64,000 bases of DNA, taken from Lacisediminihabitans profunda (lineage in GTDB: Bacteria > Actinomycetota > Actinomycetes > Actinomycetales > Microbacteriaceae). Below, one piece after another: positions 1-8,257 of this stretch. The position numbers were made by a program, and so were the translations under genes. Numbering within the stretch: position 1 is the first letter of the stretch; each line of letters starts with the position of its first letter. The stretch lies in the NCBI RefSeq assembly GCF_008040105.1, contig NZ_VRMG01000009.1, positions 62,001 to 126,000 of the forward strand. Direction: 5' to 3'. The notes under the pieces were generated by a model, which worked only from the letters and a program-made list of their open reading frames with translations, did no database searches and had not been told where the DNA came from.

Positions 1-314
1 CCGTCGATGACCCGGCCGAACAGGCCGCTCCCGGTGGGCACGAGCATCGGCACTCCGCGCGACCTCGCCGGGGCGCCCGCGTTGATCCCGGTCATGCGGC
101 TCAGCGGCATGCACCGGATGCCGGTGCGGGTCGTCGCGATGACCTCGGCGTCGAGGGCGCCGTCGCCGATGGTGACGAGGTCGCCGATCGCGCAGTCCAG
201 GCCGGACACCTCGAGGCCGAGGCCCACGATGGAGGAGACGACGCCGACGCGTTCCGGACGGCCGGCGGAGAGCGCGGCGGCGAAGCGCTGCGGATGCGGG
301 CGGTAGACGCTCAC
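1..314 (-). CDS. fliI: Flagellum-specific ATPase FliI, N-terminal part only
   Basis: The minus-strand frame starts at a GTG (314) that overlaps the fliH stop as GTGA and runs off the left edge, so only about 104 residues are present. They match the N-terminal beta-barrel of FliI/F1-type ATPases: an EAEV-like barrel segment, a 'MPLSRMTGI' stretch and a 'VPTGSGLFGRVIDG' end. The Walker motifs lie outside the window. FliI drives the flagellar type III export apparatus with FliH. Position after fliF-fliG-fliH agrees with this role. Confidence 0.85.
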   Translation of the reverse strand, partial: MSVYRPHPQRFAAALSAGRPERVGVVSSIVGLGLEVSGLDCAIGDLVTIGDGALDAEVIATTRTGIRCMPLSRMTGINAGAPARSRGVPMLVPTGSGLFGRVID

Positions 315-919
315 GATGCCTCCCCCGCGATGGCGGCCTTCGCGCGGGCGAGCGCGGTGGAGATCCTCGCGTCGAGGTAGCCGACCTCGAATTCGGTGAC
401 GGCGTCGCCGCGGGCGAGCGAATCGTCCGGGGCGAAGAGCACCCCGGTCGCGGCGATGGTGTCCGCGTCGAGGCCGGCGAGATCGACGGGGTTCATCCGC
501 ACCACTCGCACTGTCGTGGAGTCCGCCCCGGCGAGCGCCCGGGTCAGGGCGCTGCGCGCCGAGTTCTCGTCCCGGCTGAGTTCGGAGCCGAGGATCGCCT
601 CGGCGAGCTCGATCGCGGCCGCGGCGAGCGCGTCCTGCGAGCCCTCGATCAGGGGGAGGGTGCGCTCGTCGAGAGCCCTCGCGGCCGCCCCGAGCACGGC
701 GATGACCCGGTCTATCCTGGCACGCCCGTGCAGAACGGCCGCCTCGTGCTCCGCGTCCAGGCGGGCGATGCGCTCCGCGAGCTCGCCCGATGCCGCGCGC
801 AGTCCGGCCGCATAGCCGGCCGCGTGCCCGCTCGCCCGCGACTGCACCTCGAACGGGTCCGTCTCGAGACTGCGCAGCGCCGGGAAGGTCACCGGAAAGA
901 ACTCCTGGTCAATCGACAT
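311..919 (-). CDS. fliH: Flagellar assembly protein FliH
   Basis: This 202-residue protein is predicted to be FliH, the cytoplasmic regulator that holds the FliI ATPase at the export gate. The first third carries small-residue helical repeats of the G/A-xxx-G/A kind (SGHAAGYAAGLRAASG). A long alanine/glutamate-rich helix and a compact C-terminal domain ending 'FEVGYLDARISTALARAKAA' follow. It overlaps fliG by 11 bases and fliI by 4. FliH is poorly conserved, so the call relies mostly on size, helical pattern and position between fliG and fliI. Confidence 0.82.
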   Translation of the reverse strand: MSIDQEFFPVTFPALRSLETDPFEVQSRASGHAAGYAAGLRAASGELAERIARLDAEHEAAVLHGRARIDRVIAVLGAAARALDERTLPLIEGSQDALAAAAIELAEAILGSELSRDENSARSALTRALAGADSTTVRVVRMNPVDLAGLDADTIAATGVLFAPDDSLARGDAVTEFEVGYLDARISTALARAKAAIAGEAS

Positions 920-1928
920 AGTCGTCCTCGTCGCCGCGCTGCACGGTGATGATGCCCTGCGCCTCCAGGTCGCGGATGGCGCGGACCACCTCGGCCCTCG
1001 CCTCCTCGATCTGGGTCATGCGCACGGGGCCGAGGGCCTGGATCTCGTCCTCGAGGATCTCCTTGTTGCGCTCGGAGATGTTCGCGCGGATGACCTCGGT
1101 GACCGCCTCGGACGAACCCTTCATGGCGACCGCGAGCACGGCCGCGTCGATGCCGCGAAGCACCTGCTGCACGTCCTTGCGCTCGAACTTGACGAGGTCG
1201 GCGAAGGTCAGCATCCGCGAGCGCACCTCTTCGGCGAGCTGCGGGTCGAGGCCGTCGAGGCCGTCGAGCACCGCGCGCTCGGTCGAGACGTCCGACCGGT
1301 TGATGATCTCGACGAGCGGCTGGATGCCGCCGACCACATCGGTGGTCTCGCGCGCGGTGACGACGGCGCTCGCGCGCTGCTTGAGGTTGTCGGCCACGAT
1401 GCGCACGGCCTCCGGCGCCGCGGTGCCCATCGTGCCGATCGCCTGGGCGACATCGGTGCGCAGCTGAGGATCGAGGGCGGAGAGCACCGGCGACGCGTGC
1501 TCCGGGCGCAGGTGCGCGAGCACGAGCGCGATCGTCTGGGGAAGTTCGCCGTCGAGGAGCGTGATGAGCTGACCCGGCTCAGCCGTGTCGAGAAACTCGA
1601 AGGCGCGGCCCGCCATCGACGAGGCGACGCGGTTCATGACCCCCGCCGCGCGCTCCGACCCGAACGACGCCTCGAGCAGTCCGGCGGCGAAGTCCTTGCC
1701 GCCGCGGGCGCCACGGCCGCCCTTGATCGTGAGCTCGTGAAACTCCTCGATCGTGCGCTCGGCCACCGCGGCGTCGACCCGACGCAGCCGGATGATCTCC
1801 GCGGCGATCTCCTCGGCCTCCGCGTCATTGAACTGCTTCATGACCTCCGCGGCACGCAGCGGGTCCATGTTCATCAGCACGACGGCGACCTTCTGGGTGC
1901 CGGTCAGTACGGCGGTCACCTCGCTCAT
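909..1928 (-). CDS. fliG: Flagellar motor switch protein FliG
   Basis: FliG sits at the MS-ring/C-ring interface and transmits torque from the stator. The 339-residue length is typical. The N-terminal domain has 'TGTQKVAVVLMNMDPLRAAEVM'-like helices. The middle-domain EHPQ motif appears as ELPQ (residues 128-131), followed by TIALVLAHL. The C-terminal torque helix reads FADLVKFERKDVQQVLRGID, with charged residues expected for stator contact. The gene starts inside the end of fliF (ATGA, 1925-1928). The His-to-Leu change in the EHPQ motif is the only oddity. Confidence 0.95.
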   Translation of the reverse strand: MSEVTAVLTGTQKVAVVLMNMDPLRAAEVMKQFNDAEAEEIAAEIIRLRRVDAAVAERTIEEFHELTIKGGRGARGGKDFAAGLLEASFGSERAAGVMNRVASSMAGRAFEFLDTAEPGQLITLLDGELPQTIALVLAHLRPEHASPVLSALDPQLRTDVAQAIGTMGTAAPEAVRIVADNLKQRASAVVTARETTDVVGGIQPLVEIINRSDVSTERAVLDGLDGLDPQLAEEVRSRMLTFADLVKFERKDVQQVLRGIDAAVLAVAMKGSSEAVTEVIRANISERNKEILEDEIQALGPVRMTQIEEARAEVVRAIRDLEAQGIITVQRGDEDDYVD

Positions 1929-3532
1929 GCCGGCTGCCTGTCATCCATGAGTCCGCGCAGGAAGTCGGCGGTGCGCTGCGGGTCCTTGCCGGCGAGGGCG
2001 TCGATCTCGGCGCGCATGCGGTCGTTGTCCCCGGGGGCGACCGGCGGAAGCTGGGTGTAGGTGAGCGGGGCGGAGGCCGGCGCCGTGAGGGCGATCGGCA
2101 CGGTCTGGTCGTTCATCATCGCGCGCATCTCGGCCAGTTCGCCCAGGTCGCGCAGCTCCTGCTCCTCCTCGTTGCGACGACGCAGGCGGCGGGCGATGAG
2201 GAACAGGGCGACGGTCGCCGGGATGGCGATGCCGAAGATGGTGATCGCCGTGCGGATGATGCCGGCCGTGCGGTCGGCGGTGGCCGCAGCATCCGCCGCG
2301 GCGAGCGCCTTCGCGGCCTGGACGGCGCCCATCTTGTTGAAGGACACCACCTCCACGGCCACCTGGTCGCCGCGCGTCTTGTCGATTCCGGCGGCGGCGT
2401 TGATGAGTGCCTTGATGTTGGCGATGTTGAGTCCGGAGGCGACGGTCGAATTGAGGGCCACAGACACGGTCTGCCGTGTGATCGCGCCCGCCGGGATGGT
2501 CGTGGACTCGGTCACCTTGTTGATGGCGTTGTTCTTGGTGACCGACTGCGACGTGACGCCGGTTCCCGTCTGCACGCCGCTCGGCACGGCGATGTTATCC
2601 GGACCGAGAACGCCGGTGCTCGAGTTGCCGCCGGCGGCGGCCCCGCCGCTGGCGTCACTGGAGAACGACTCGTTGAGCGCGGGGGCGTCGGTGGGCGAGG
2701 TGAACGACTCCTCGGTGCGCTGGCCGGAGTTCTGGCTCAGGTCGGCGGCCACGACGACCGTGGCGTTGCCCGGCCCGACGACCTTGTCGAGCATCGCCTG
2801 CACCGAGGAACGCACGCGCGACTCGTAGTCCGAGGCGACCTTGCCGTCTGTCCCGCTCGTGACACCGGCCGCGGAGAGCACGATGCCCTGGGCATCGATC
2901 ACCGACACGTCGGTGGCCTTCATGCCGTCGATGGACGCCGAGGTGAGGTGCACGATGGCCTGCACCTGCTCATCGGTCAGCGTCACGCCGTTGTCGGTGG
3001 CGATGAACACGGAGGCGGTGGGGTCGGCCTTCTCGGACACGAAGACGGTGTCCTTGGGGATGGCGAGCTGAACCGAGGCGGTCTTCACGCCCTTCATCGC
3101 CATGATCGTGTTCGCGAGCTCGCCCTCGAGCGCGCGCTTGTATGTGACGTTCTGCTGGAATTCGGATGCCGTGACACCCATCTTGTCCAGCAGCGAATAT
3201 CCGCCGGTCGTCGAGGAGGGCAGGCCGGCCGCGGCCGCCTTGAGGCGCTCGTCGTACACGTTGGCCTCCGGCACCATGATCGTGCCGCCGCCGTTCGTGA
3301 TCTCGTACTGCACGCCGTCGGTGCGCAACTGCTCGACGATGGTGTTCGCGTCCGTTCCGCTCAGGCCGGAGAAGAGCGGCGTGTAGGCCGGCTTCGTGAT
3401 CCAGAAGGTGAGCGCGACGACGCCGAGGGCGAGAACGGCCACGCCGATGATCGCGACGGTGCGCTGCGCGATGGTGAACTCGCGGATGGTGTGCGCGAGG
3501 CGCCGGAGCGCGGTGCTGACCTGGGTGGGCAT
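1925..3532 (-). CDS. fliF: Flagellar MS-ring protein FliF
   Basis: FliF forms the membrane-embedded MS ring of the basal body. The protein is 535 residues, the usual size. It has one membrane segment near residues 22-44 and a second near 428-450, and between them the ring-building motifs (FSGLSGTDANTIVEQL, YERALEGELANTI-like 'YKRALEGELANTIMAMKGV' and ASVQLAIPKDTVF). The C-terminal cytoplasmic tail, which binds FliG, ends 'DPQRTADFLRGLMDD'. The start ATG shares a base with the fliE stop (TAATG), consistent with translational coupling in a flgB-flgC-fliE-fliF-fliG-fliH-fliI operon. Confidence 0.96.
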   Translation of the reverse strand: MPTQVSTALRRLAHTIREFTIAQRTVAIIGVAVLALGVVALTFWITKPAYTPLFSGLSGTDANTIVEQLRTDGVQYEITNGGGTIMVPEANVYDERLKAAAAGLPSSTTGGYSLLDKMGVTASEFQQNVTYKRALEGELANTIMAMKGVKTASVQLAIPKDTVFVSEKADPTASVFIATDNGVTLTDEQVQAIVHLTSASIDGMKATDVSVIDAQGIVLSAAGVTSGTDGKVASDYESRVRSSVQAMLDKVVGPGNATVVVAADLSQNSGQRTEESFTSPTDAPALNESFSSDASGGAAAGGNSSTGVLGPDNIAVPSGVQTGTGVTSQSVTKNNAINKVTESTTIPAGAITRQTVSVALNSTVASGLNIANIKALINAAAGIDKTRGDQVAVEVVSFNKMGAVQAAKALAAADAAATADRTAGIIRTAITIFGIAIPATVALFLIARRLRRRNEEEQELRDLGELAEMRAMMNDQTVPIALTAPASAPLTYTQLPPVAPGDNDRMRAEIDALAGKDPQRTADFLRGLMDDRQPA

Positions 3533-3837
3533 TAGGACTGCATCCTCATGATCTCGTTGAAGGCGTCGACGCCCTTGTTACGAACCGCGGCGACCAGCTC
3601 GAGGGTGACCTGCGCTCGCGTCGCCGCGATCGTCGCATTGTGGATGTCGTCGAGGTTGCCGGTGACGGCCTTGATGGCGAGGTCGTTGGAGATCGACTGC
3701 TGCTGTTGGAGGCCATCGACGGCACTCGAGAGCTCGGTGGCGAAACCCGACGAGTTGCTCGCACCGAGGCTCGTGGTCGAGGGGAGGTACCCGGTGCCCG
3801 TGACGCCCTGGACGGACGTGATTCCTGCGATGTTCAT
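3532..3837 (-). CDS. fliE: Flagellar hook-basal body protein FliE
   Basis: FliE joins the MS ring to the proximal rod. The 101-residue protein shows the family C-terminus (IAATRAQVTLELVAAVRNKGVDAFNEIMRMQ, listed here only as a landmark at its last 30 residues). ATG at 3837 is preferred over the in-frame TTG one codon upstream because it shares a base with the flgC stop (TGATG). Order flgB-flgC-fliE-fliF is the usual one. Confidence 0.93.
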   Translation of the reverse strand: MNIAGITSVQGVTGTGYLPSTTSLGASNSSGFATELSSAVDGLQQQQSISNDLAIKAVTGNLDDIHNATIAATRAQVTLELVAAVRNKGVDAFNEIMRMQS

Positions 3838-4229
3838 CAACTGCGTCCGATCTGGAGTGCTGCCTGGTAGGTCTCCTTCGCACGGTCCACGACCGCGGCG
3901 TTCGCCTGGTAGCCGCGCTGCGCCATGATCAGCTGGCCCATCTGCGAGGCGAGGTCGATGTCTGGGTAGCGCACGTAGCCCTCCTTGTCGGCGAGTGGGT
4001 TCGCCGGTTCGTAGACCAGTCGGCCCTCCGCGCTTCCGAAGGCGGCGCCCTTGACGTAGACACCGGTGGTGCCCTCACCCTCCTGCGCGACCACGTAGCG
4101 AGCCTGGAAGGCGGCCCCGCTCGTCGGCTTGGCGGTGTTGACGTTGGCGATGTTGTCGGCGACGGCGTCGAGCCACTTGCGGTGCACTGTGAGCCCGGTG
4201 GCCGCGATTCCGATCGCGTCGAAGGTCAT
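3837..4229 (-). CDS. flgC: Flagellar basal-body rod protein FlgC
   Basis: This 130-residue rod protein has the N-terminal 'AIGIAATGLTVHRKWLDAVA' helix with the NIANVNT motif near residues 27-32 and the C-terminal 'LIMAQRGYQANAAVVDRAKE' helix typical of axial proteins. A longer open frame continues upstream to 4628 but overlaps flgB. The ATG at 4229 overlaps the flgB stop as ATGA and gives the normal family length, so it is chosen. Confidence 0.94.
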   Translation of the reverse strand: MTFDAIGIAATGLTVHRKWLDAVADNIANVNTAKPTSGAAFQARYVVAQEGEGTTGVYVKGAAFGSAEGRLVYEPANPLADKEGYVRYPDIDLASQMGQLIMAQRGYQANAAVVDRAKETYQAALQIGRS

Positions 4230-4597
4230 CAGCTCGTCCTGATCGCGGCGCGCATGGCAGAGAACTCGTTCCCTGCAGCCTGGCTCGCGAACTGGTAGCG
4301 CAGCACCGTGTCGACGTTGGAGAGGGTCTCGGTGTCGAGATTGACGTTGTTCCCGTTGAGCTGGGTCGGCTCGAGCGACCGCGCGACGGAGGCGGTGACA
4401 TGGCCGTTGCCGGCGTCGACCGACTTCGCGAGGGCATCCTCGAAGAGCACCCGCTTGGCGTGGTAGTTCGGGGTGTTGATGTTCGCGATGTTGTTGGCGA
4501 TGGTCCGTTGCCGCAGCGCCAGTCCGTCCAGTGCGCTGTTGAGCGCGGCGGAAGTAACCGATTCGAGCACAGTCGTCCGTTTCGTCGTCGAGGACAA
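4229..4597 (-). CDS. flgB: Flagellar basal-body rod protein FlgB
   Basis: FlgB builds the proximal rod. The 122-residue protein has the axial-family motif NNIANINTPNYHAKR (about residues 35-49), which is the expected position, and a short C-terminal helix. It is the first gene of the basal-body operon reading leftward. A sigma-28 promoter lies 51 bases upstream (4649-4675). Confidence 0.93.
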   Translation of the reverse strand: MSSTTKRTTVLESVTSAALNSALDGLALRQRTIANNIANINTPNYHAKRVLFEDALAKSVDAGNGHVTASVARSLEPTQLNGNNVNLDTETLSNVDTVLRYQFASQAAGNEFSAMRAAIRTS

Positions 4598-4648
4598 TAC
4601 GGCCGATCCGTGGCCTTTCGGTGAGCAATCCGTGCTCTGTATTACCAG

Positions 4649-4675
4649 CTATCGGCCGAGCGGAATCGGACGTTA
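4649..4675 (-). promoter_or_regulatory. Sigma-28 (FliA) promoter of the flgB operon
   Basis: On the minus strand the -35 element TAAC (4672-4675) is followed by exactly 15 bases and the -10 element GCCGATAG (4649-4656). The known sigma-28 consensus is TAAA-N15-GCCGATAA. The same arrangement, extended to CTAACG, occurs before fliC and before flgN. The -10 end lies 51 bases from the flgB start. Confidence 0.82.
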
Positions 4676-4698
4676 GCCGTTCGCCCCGAAGGGGGGGG

Positions 4699-5019
4699 TC
4701 AGCTCGTGACGTCGAGGTAGGCGGATGGCCCGCCCGGGTTCACCGGAGGAACGGCCTCGATGGCCGCAAGGTGCCTGCCGGTGATCCTCTTGCGTTCCTC
4801 GACGCTGTCGATCGACGCCTGCTGCTCGCTGAAGATGCGGTTGGCGCGGGAGCGCAGGTCGGGTGGCATCGGTCCGAGGTAGCTCGGCATCACCCAGATG
4901 GGCACGCCGCCGTAGTCCTCGGCGTCGGCGCGCGCCGGAAACCTGGACGCGGCGATGCTCTCCTCCATCGCGGTGAGCACGGATGCCCAGTTGTCCCAGC
5001 TCTCGCTCGAGCTAGGCAA
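4699..5019 (-). CDS. Small unknown flagellar-operon protein (possible FliT-like chaperone)
   Basis: The 106-residue product is mostly helical and charged (SESWDNWASVLTAMEESIAA; RSRANRIFSEQQASIDSVEERKR). It has no membrane segment or signal peptide. It overlaps the end of fliS by 8 bases, so it is very probably cotranslated with it, and it lies just before the flgB promoter. In many bacteria the gene after fliS is the FliD chaperone fliT, which is also about 100-120 residues and helical. Sequence recognition is too weak to name it. The FliT role is inference from position. Confidence 0.6.
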   Translation of the reverse strand: MPSSSESWDNWASVLTAMEESIAASRFPARADAEDYGGVPIWVMPSYLGPMPPDLRSRANRIFSEQQASIDSVEERKRITGRHLAAIEAVPPVNPGGPSAYLDVTS

Positions 5020-5443
5020 CTCCGAGCTCCCGGCTTTCGCCGGTCGACGCGCCGCGATCCGGAACCGAGAGCTGGCTCGCCGCCTCGTGCCAGGCCTGCC
5101 TGAGCGGCTCGAGAAGTTCGATGCTCTCGCGGATGCTCGCCGCGTCGCGTTTCACATTCGCCATCACCAGGAGGCTCGTCGTGTAGTTGTAGAGCGAGAG
5201 CAGGCCCTGGCCGCCATCCCACAGCTCCACCTTCAGCGACGAGGTGAGCTCGGCGATGATCGCCTGGGCGTGCAGCAGGTTCGAGGAGACCGTCGGCCAG
5301 TCCTCGGCAGCATGGGCGATCTCGGCACGACCGAGGTCGAGAAGCAGGCGGTCGTAGAGCATCGTGAGCAGGCGCACCGGGGAGGCGGACAGGATCGCGT
5401 CGCTGTTGTATTGGGAGCGTTGTGCGCTCATCGTCATCGTCAT
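5012..5443 (-). CDS. fliS: Flagellin chaperone FliS
   Basis: FliS binds the disordered C-terminus of flagellin before export. The 143-residue protein begins near 'RSQYNSDAILSASPVRLLTMLYDRLLLDLGRA', the classic Y-x-x-x-x-I-x-x-A-x-P-x-x-L-x-x-M-L-Y-D pattern of the family, and continues as a helical bundle. It follows fliD by 5 bases, the standard fliD-fliS order. Confidence 0.93.
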   Translation of the reverse strand: MTMTMSAQRSQYNSDAILSASPVRLLTMLYDRLLLDLGRAEIAHAAEDWPTVSSNLLHAQAIIAELTSSLKVELWDGGQGLLSLYNYTTSLLVMANVKRDAASIRESIELLEPLRQAWHEAASQLSVPDRGASTGESRELGVA

Positions 5444-5448
5444 GGTCC

Positions 5449-6843
5449 CTATCCCGTCGTGCCGGTCGAAGTCGAAGTCGAAAGTGAGGAGAGCTGCGAG
5501 CTGAGTGCGGCGGACTGCGACTTGAGGTTGCTCAGCATGACCTCCATCGCGGAGTAGTTGCGCTGCAGCGTGCTCTTTCGGCTGGCGAGGCGCACATCCC
5601 AGGCGGAAATCTGGTCGCCCAGGTTCCTTACCTGGCTCTGGTCGCCGGTGATCTTGCTCGTCAGGCTACCGGTGTATTTGTCCGATGCAGCGGTCGCAGC
5701 CGCCGAGAGGCGCGTGGCGATCGTCTGGATGGCCGCAATGGTCGTCTTCGGATCCGATGCCATCGCTGCGGAGAATTTGGCCTGGTCAAAGCTGATGGTG
5801 CCGGTCTTGCTGAGCACAATCCCGTATTCGCCGGGCGAGTGGCCGTTGATCGGCGCGCTTGCGGCATCCAGCGCGCTCTGACGGATTCCGCGGACAGTGC
5901 TGTCCCCCGCGAACACGCCGGCCGAGGTGACCGTCTTGCCCGTCGCATCCGTGCTCGTGGAGACGGCGGTCTGGGCGGCGATGAGAACGAACGCGGAGCT
6001 CAGCGAGGCGACGAGTCCACTGGCCACAGCGCTGATTTGCGTGTCGTCCCGTGACACCGTGATAGTCACGGGGTCGGCCGACGCTGTCGCGGCGGTGACA
6101 GTGATTCCGGGGAGCAGGTCGGAAAAGGTATTGGTGGACGAAGTGATGACCTGCTCTGCCGCGGTGCCCTTCCAGAGAGTCACGCTTGCGTCAGCGGCGG
6201 TCTTGATCACGGCGGCGCCCGGCACAGCCAGCGCATTCGTCGCGGTGCCCGCCGCAACATCCGCAGCGCTGCCCTGGTAAACGGTGAACGCGGAGTCGGC
6301 CCCGGTGGTCTTGCTCGAGAACTGGAGGCGGTACAGCGTGGTGCCGGAGCCGTCGACGCCGGAGGCCACCTTTGTGGCGGTCACTCCCGCGGTGGATCCG
6401 TTGATGGCTGAGGCGACGTCGTCGAGGGAGTTCGAGGCCGGAGTGATCTCGAGCGGAGTACCAGAGTGTCCGACGATGGTGATTGTCGAGGGCGAGGGCC
6501 AGGTGGCCATGGCCGCGGAGACGCCAACTTGTGCAGAGGCAAGTGCGCTCACCACCACCTGGAGCTCGCCGGCTGCGGCCCCGGTGGCGACGGATGCGGA
6601 GAGTGCAGGAGAGGAGCTCGAGGCGGTGTACAGGTCGAGACTGCCGACCTTCGCAACGGTGGCCGCCGCATCCGCGAGGGTAGCGAGGCGACTGTTGAGC
6701 CCCTGGAGTGCGGTGACGACGGTGTTCGTCTTGGTGACCTGTGCCTTGAGCTGGTCCTGTGGTGCCGCCTCGGCTGTCATCAGCTGGTTGATGAGAGACG
6801 TGGTGTCGAGGCCGCTGGAGAGCCCGTCGAGGGAAATTCCCAT
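5449..6843 (-). CDS. fliD: Flagellar filament cap protein FliD
   Basis: FliD (HAP2) caps the growing filament and helps fold incoming flagellin. The 464-residue product starts 'MGISLDGLSSGLDTTSLINQ', the conserved N-terminus, and ends in the expected coiled region (SDKYTGSLTSKITGDQSQVRNLGDQI then a long Ser/Leu-rich helix). The central part is rich in Thr/Ser/Ala beta repeats, as in exposed cap domains. It lies 140 bases downstream of fliC, beyond a strong hairpin. Confidence 0.94.
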   Translation of the reverse strand: MGISLDGLSSGLDTTSLINQLMTAEAAPQDQLKAQVTKTNTVVTALQGLNSRLATLADAAATVAKVGSLDLYTASSSSPALSASVATGAAAGELQVVVSALASAQVGVSAAMATWPSPSTITIVGHSGTPLEITPASNSLDDVASAINGSTAGVTATKVASGVDGSGTTLYRLQFSSKTTGADSAFTVYQGSAADVAAGTATNALAVPGAAVIKTAADASVTLWKGTAAEQVITSSTNTFSDLLPGITVTAATASADPVTITVSRDDTQISAVASGLVASLSSAFVLIAAQTAVSTSTDATGKTVTSAGVFAGDSTVRGIRQSALDAASAPINGHSPGEYGIVLSKTGTISFDQAKFSAAMASDPKTTIAAIQTIATRLSAAATAASDKYTGSLTSKITGDQSQVRNLGDQISAWDVRLASRKSTLQRNYSAMEVMLSNLKSQSAALSSQLSSLSTSTSTGTTG

Positions 6844-6891
6844 CGGCCGTGTCCCTTCGTCTTATGGCGATCGTTGGTTAGTGGTGCGGTA

Positions 6892-6952
6892 AACGCCCGG
6901 CGGCCATCACATCGAGAGGTCCAGTTCCCTCCGCGACAAGCCGCCGGGCGTT
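6892..6952 (-). terminator. Hairpin between fliC and fliD
   Basis: Positions 6892-6904 and 6940-6952 are perfect 13-base inverted arms (AACGCCCGGCGGC and its complement) around a 35-base loop. The loop can form a small inner GAGG/CCTC stem. It lies directly after the fliC stop in the direction of transcription. No long U tract follows, so it may attenuate readthrough into fliD or stabilise the flagellin mRNA rather than end transcription fully. Confidence 0.6.
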
Positions 6953-6983
6953 GGTTGTTACACGCCGGCCGAGCTATCCGTTT

Positions 6984-8138
6984 CTAGCGGAGGAGCTGCA
7001 GCACGCCCTGGTTGCCCTGGTTGGCCTGCGCGAGCATCGCGGTGCCGGCCTGGGCCAGGATGTTGGAGCGGGTGTACTTGACCATTTCAGACGCCATGTC
7101 GGTGTCGGTGATACGCGACTTCGCCGCCGTGAGGTTCTCGGTGGAGATGGCGAGGTTGCGTGTGACGCTCTCGAAACGGTTCTGCTGTGCACCGAGGGTG
7201 GCACGAGCGGTCGAGATCTTCGTGATCTGCGTGTCGATGGCGGTGATTGCGGCCGCCGAGGTTGCTGCTGAGGTGAAGTCAAGCGTGCTCGACGGTCCGG
7301 CGGTCGCGACCGCAAGCCCGGTACCGGCCGAGGCCTGCGTGCCAGCGGTTCCTCCACCGACAACGGTTCCACCCGACTTCGCGTTCACGATAAGAGCACC
7401 GGTCAGATCGACGGTTGCCGAGAGCGAGCTCTTGAAACCGGAGTCCGAGTTCAATGCGTTCGCCACATCCTGTGCCGACTTGTAGGTTCCCGCGGCGCCC
7501 AGCGTGACGCTGACCGTGCTGGTGCTGCCGCTTGCCTCGGTGATCGAGAACTTCTGAGCACCCGTGACCAACGCAGCGGTAACCACGCTCGACGCCCCGG
7601 TTCCACCGGCCGTGAGTGCGGCTGCTACCGTCTTGACGTTCGCGCCGCTCAGGTCGACGACGATCTGGTTGCTCGCGCCACCGTTCGCACCCACCTGGAA
7701 GCTGAGCGAGTTGTTGGAACCATCGAGCAGGTTGGTGCCATTGAAGTTCGTGCCGCCCGCGATGCGTGAGAGTTCCGTCGTGAGCGCCGTGACCTCGGTG
7801 GTGATGGCCGCGCGGGAGTCCGTGTTGTTCGAGTCGTTACCGGCCTGAACAGCGAGGTCACGAACGCGCTGCAGGATGGTCTGAACCTCGGAGAGCGAAC
7901 CTTCAGCGGTCTGGATGACGCTGATGCCGTCCTGCGCGTTGCGGCTGGCGACCGTGAGGCCACCGACCTGCGACTGCAGACCCTGGGAGATTGCGAGACC
8001 AGCTGCGTCATCCGCCGCGTGGTTGATGCGAAGACCGCTGGAGAGCTTCTCGAGGGACTTGGCGAGATCGTTCTGCGTGTTGCTGAGATTCCGGTACGAG
8101 TTGAGTGCCGAGATGTTGGTGTTGACCTGCATACCCAT
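6984..8138 (-). CDS. fliC: Flagellin
   Basis: This is the filament subunit, 384 residues. The conserved N-terminal D0/D1 helices (VNTNISALNSYRNLSNTQND; KLSSGLRINHAADDAAGLAI) and C-terminal D1/D0 helices (LGAQQNRFESVTRNL; ANILAQ-like 'SNILAQAGTAMLAQANQ', ending VLQLLR) are both present. The Ala/Thr/Gly-rich middle is the variable exposed region. The ATG at 8138 is followed two codons later by another ATG. A GAGGA ribosome site stands upstream at about 8145-8149. A sigma-28 promoter lies 62 bases upstream. Confidence 0.96.
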   Translation of the reverse strand: MGMQVNTNISALNSYRNLSNTQNDLAKSLEKLSSGLRINHAADDAAGLAISQGLQSQVGGLTVASRNAQDGISVIQTAEGSLSEVQTILQRVRDLAVQAGNDSNNTDSRAAITTEVTALTTELSRIAGGTNFNGTNLLDGSNNSLSFQVGANGGASNQIVVDLSGANVKTVAAALTAGGTGASSVVTAALVTGAQKFSITEASGSTSTVSVTLGAAGTYKSAQDVANALNSDSGFKSSLSATVDLTGALIVNAKSGGTVVGGGTAGTQASAGTGLAVATAGPSSTLDFTSAATSAAAITAIDTQITKISTARATLGAQQNRFESVTRNLAISTENLTAAKSRITDTDMASEMVKYTRSNILAQAGTAMLAQANQGNQGVLQLLR

Positions 8139-8200
8139 GATGTATTCCTCCGTGATGGTGGGTTATTCGAATCGGCCCATCCGTGGTCCGACACTGAGAG

Positions 8201-8227
8201 TTATCGGCCGAACACCCTGGGGCGTTA
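8201..8227 (-). promoter_or_regulatory. Sigma-28 (FliA) promoter of fliC
   Basis: On the minus strand the -35 element TAAC (8224-8227) is followed by 15 bases and a perfect GCCGATAA -10 element (8201-8208). It lies between the fliA stop and the fliC start, so fliC can be transcribed independently of fliA by the sigma factor that fliA encodes. Confidence 0.88.
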
Positions 8228-8257
8228 GGCGCGACACCAAATTCTTTTTTTGTTTAT

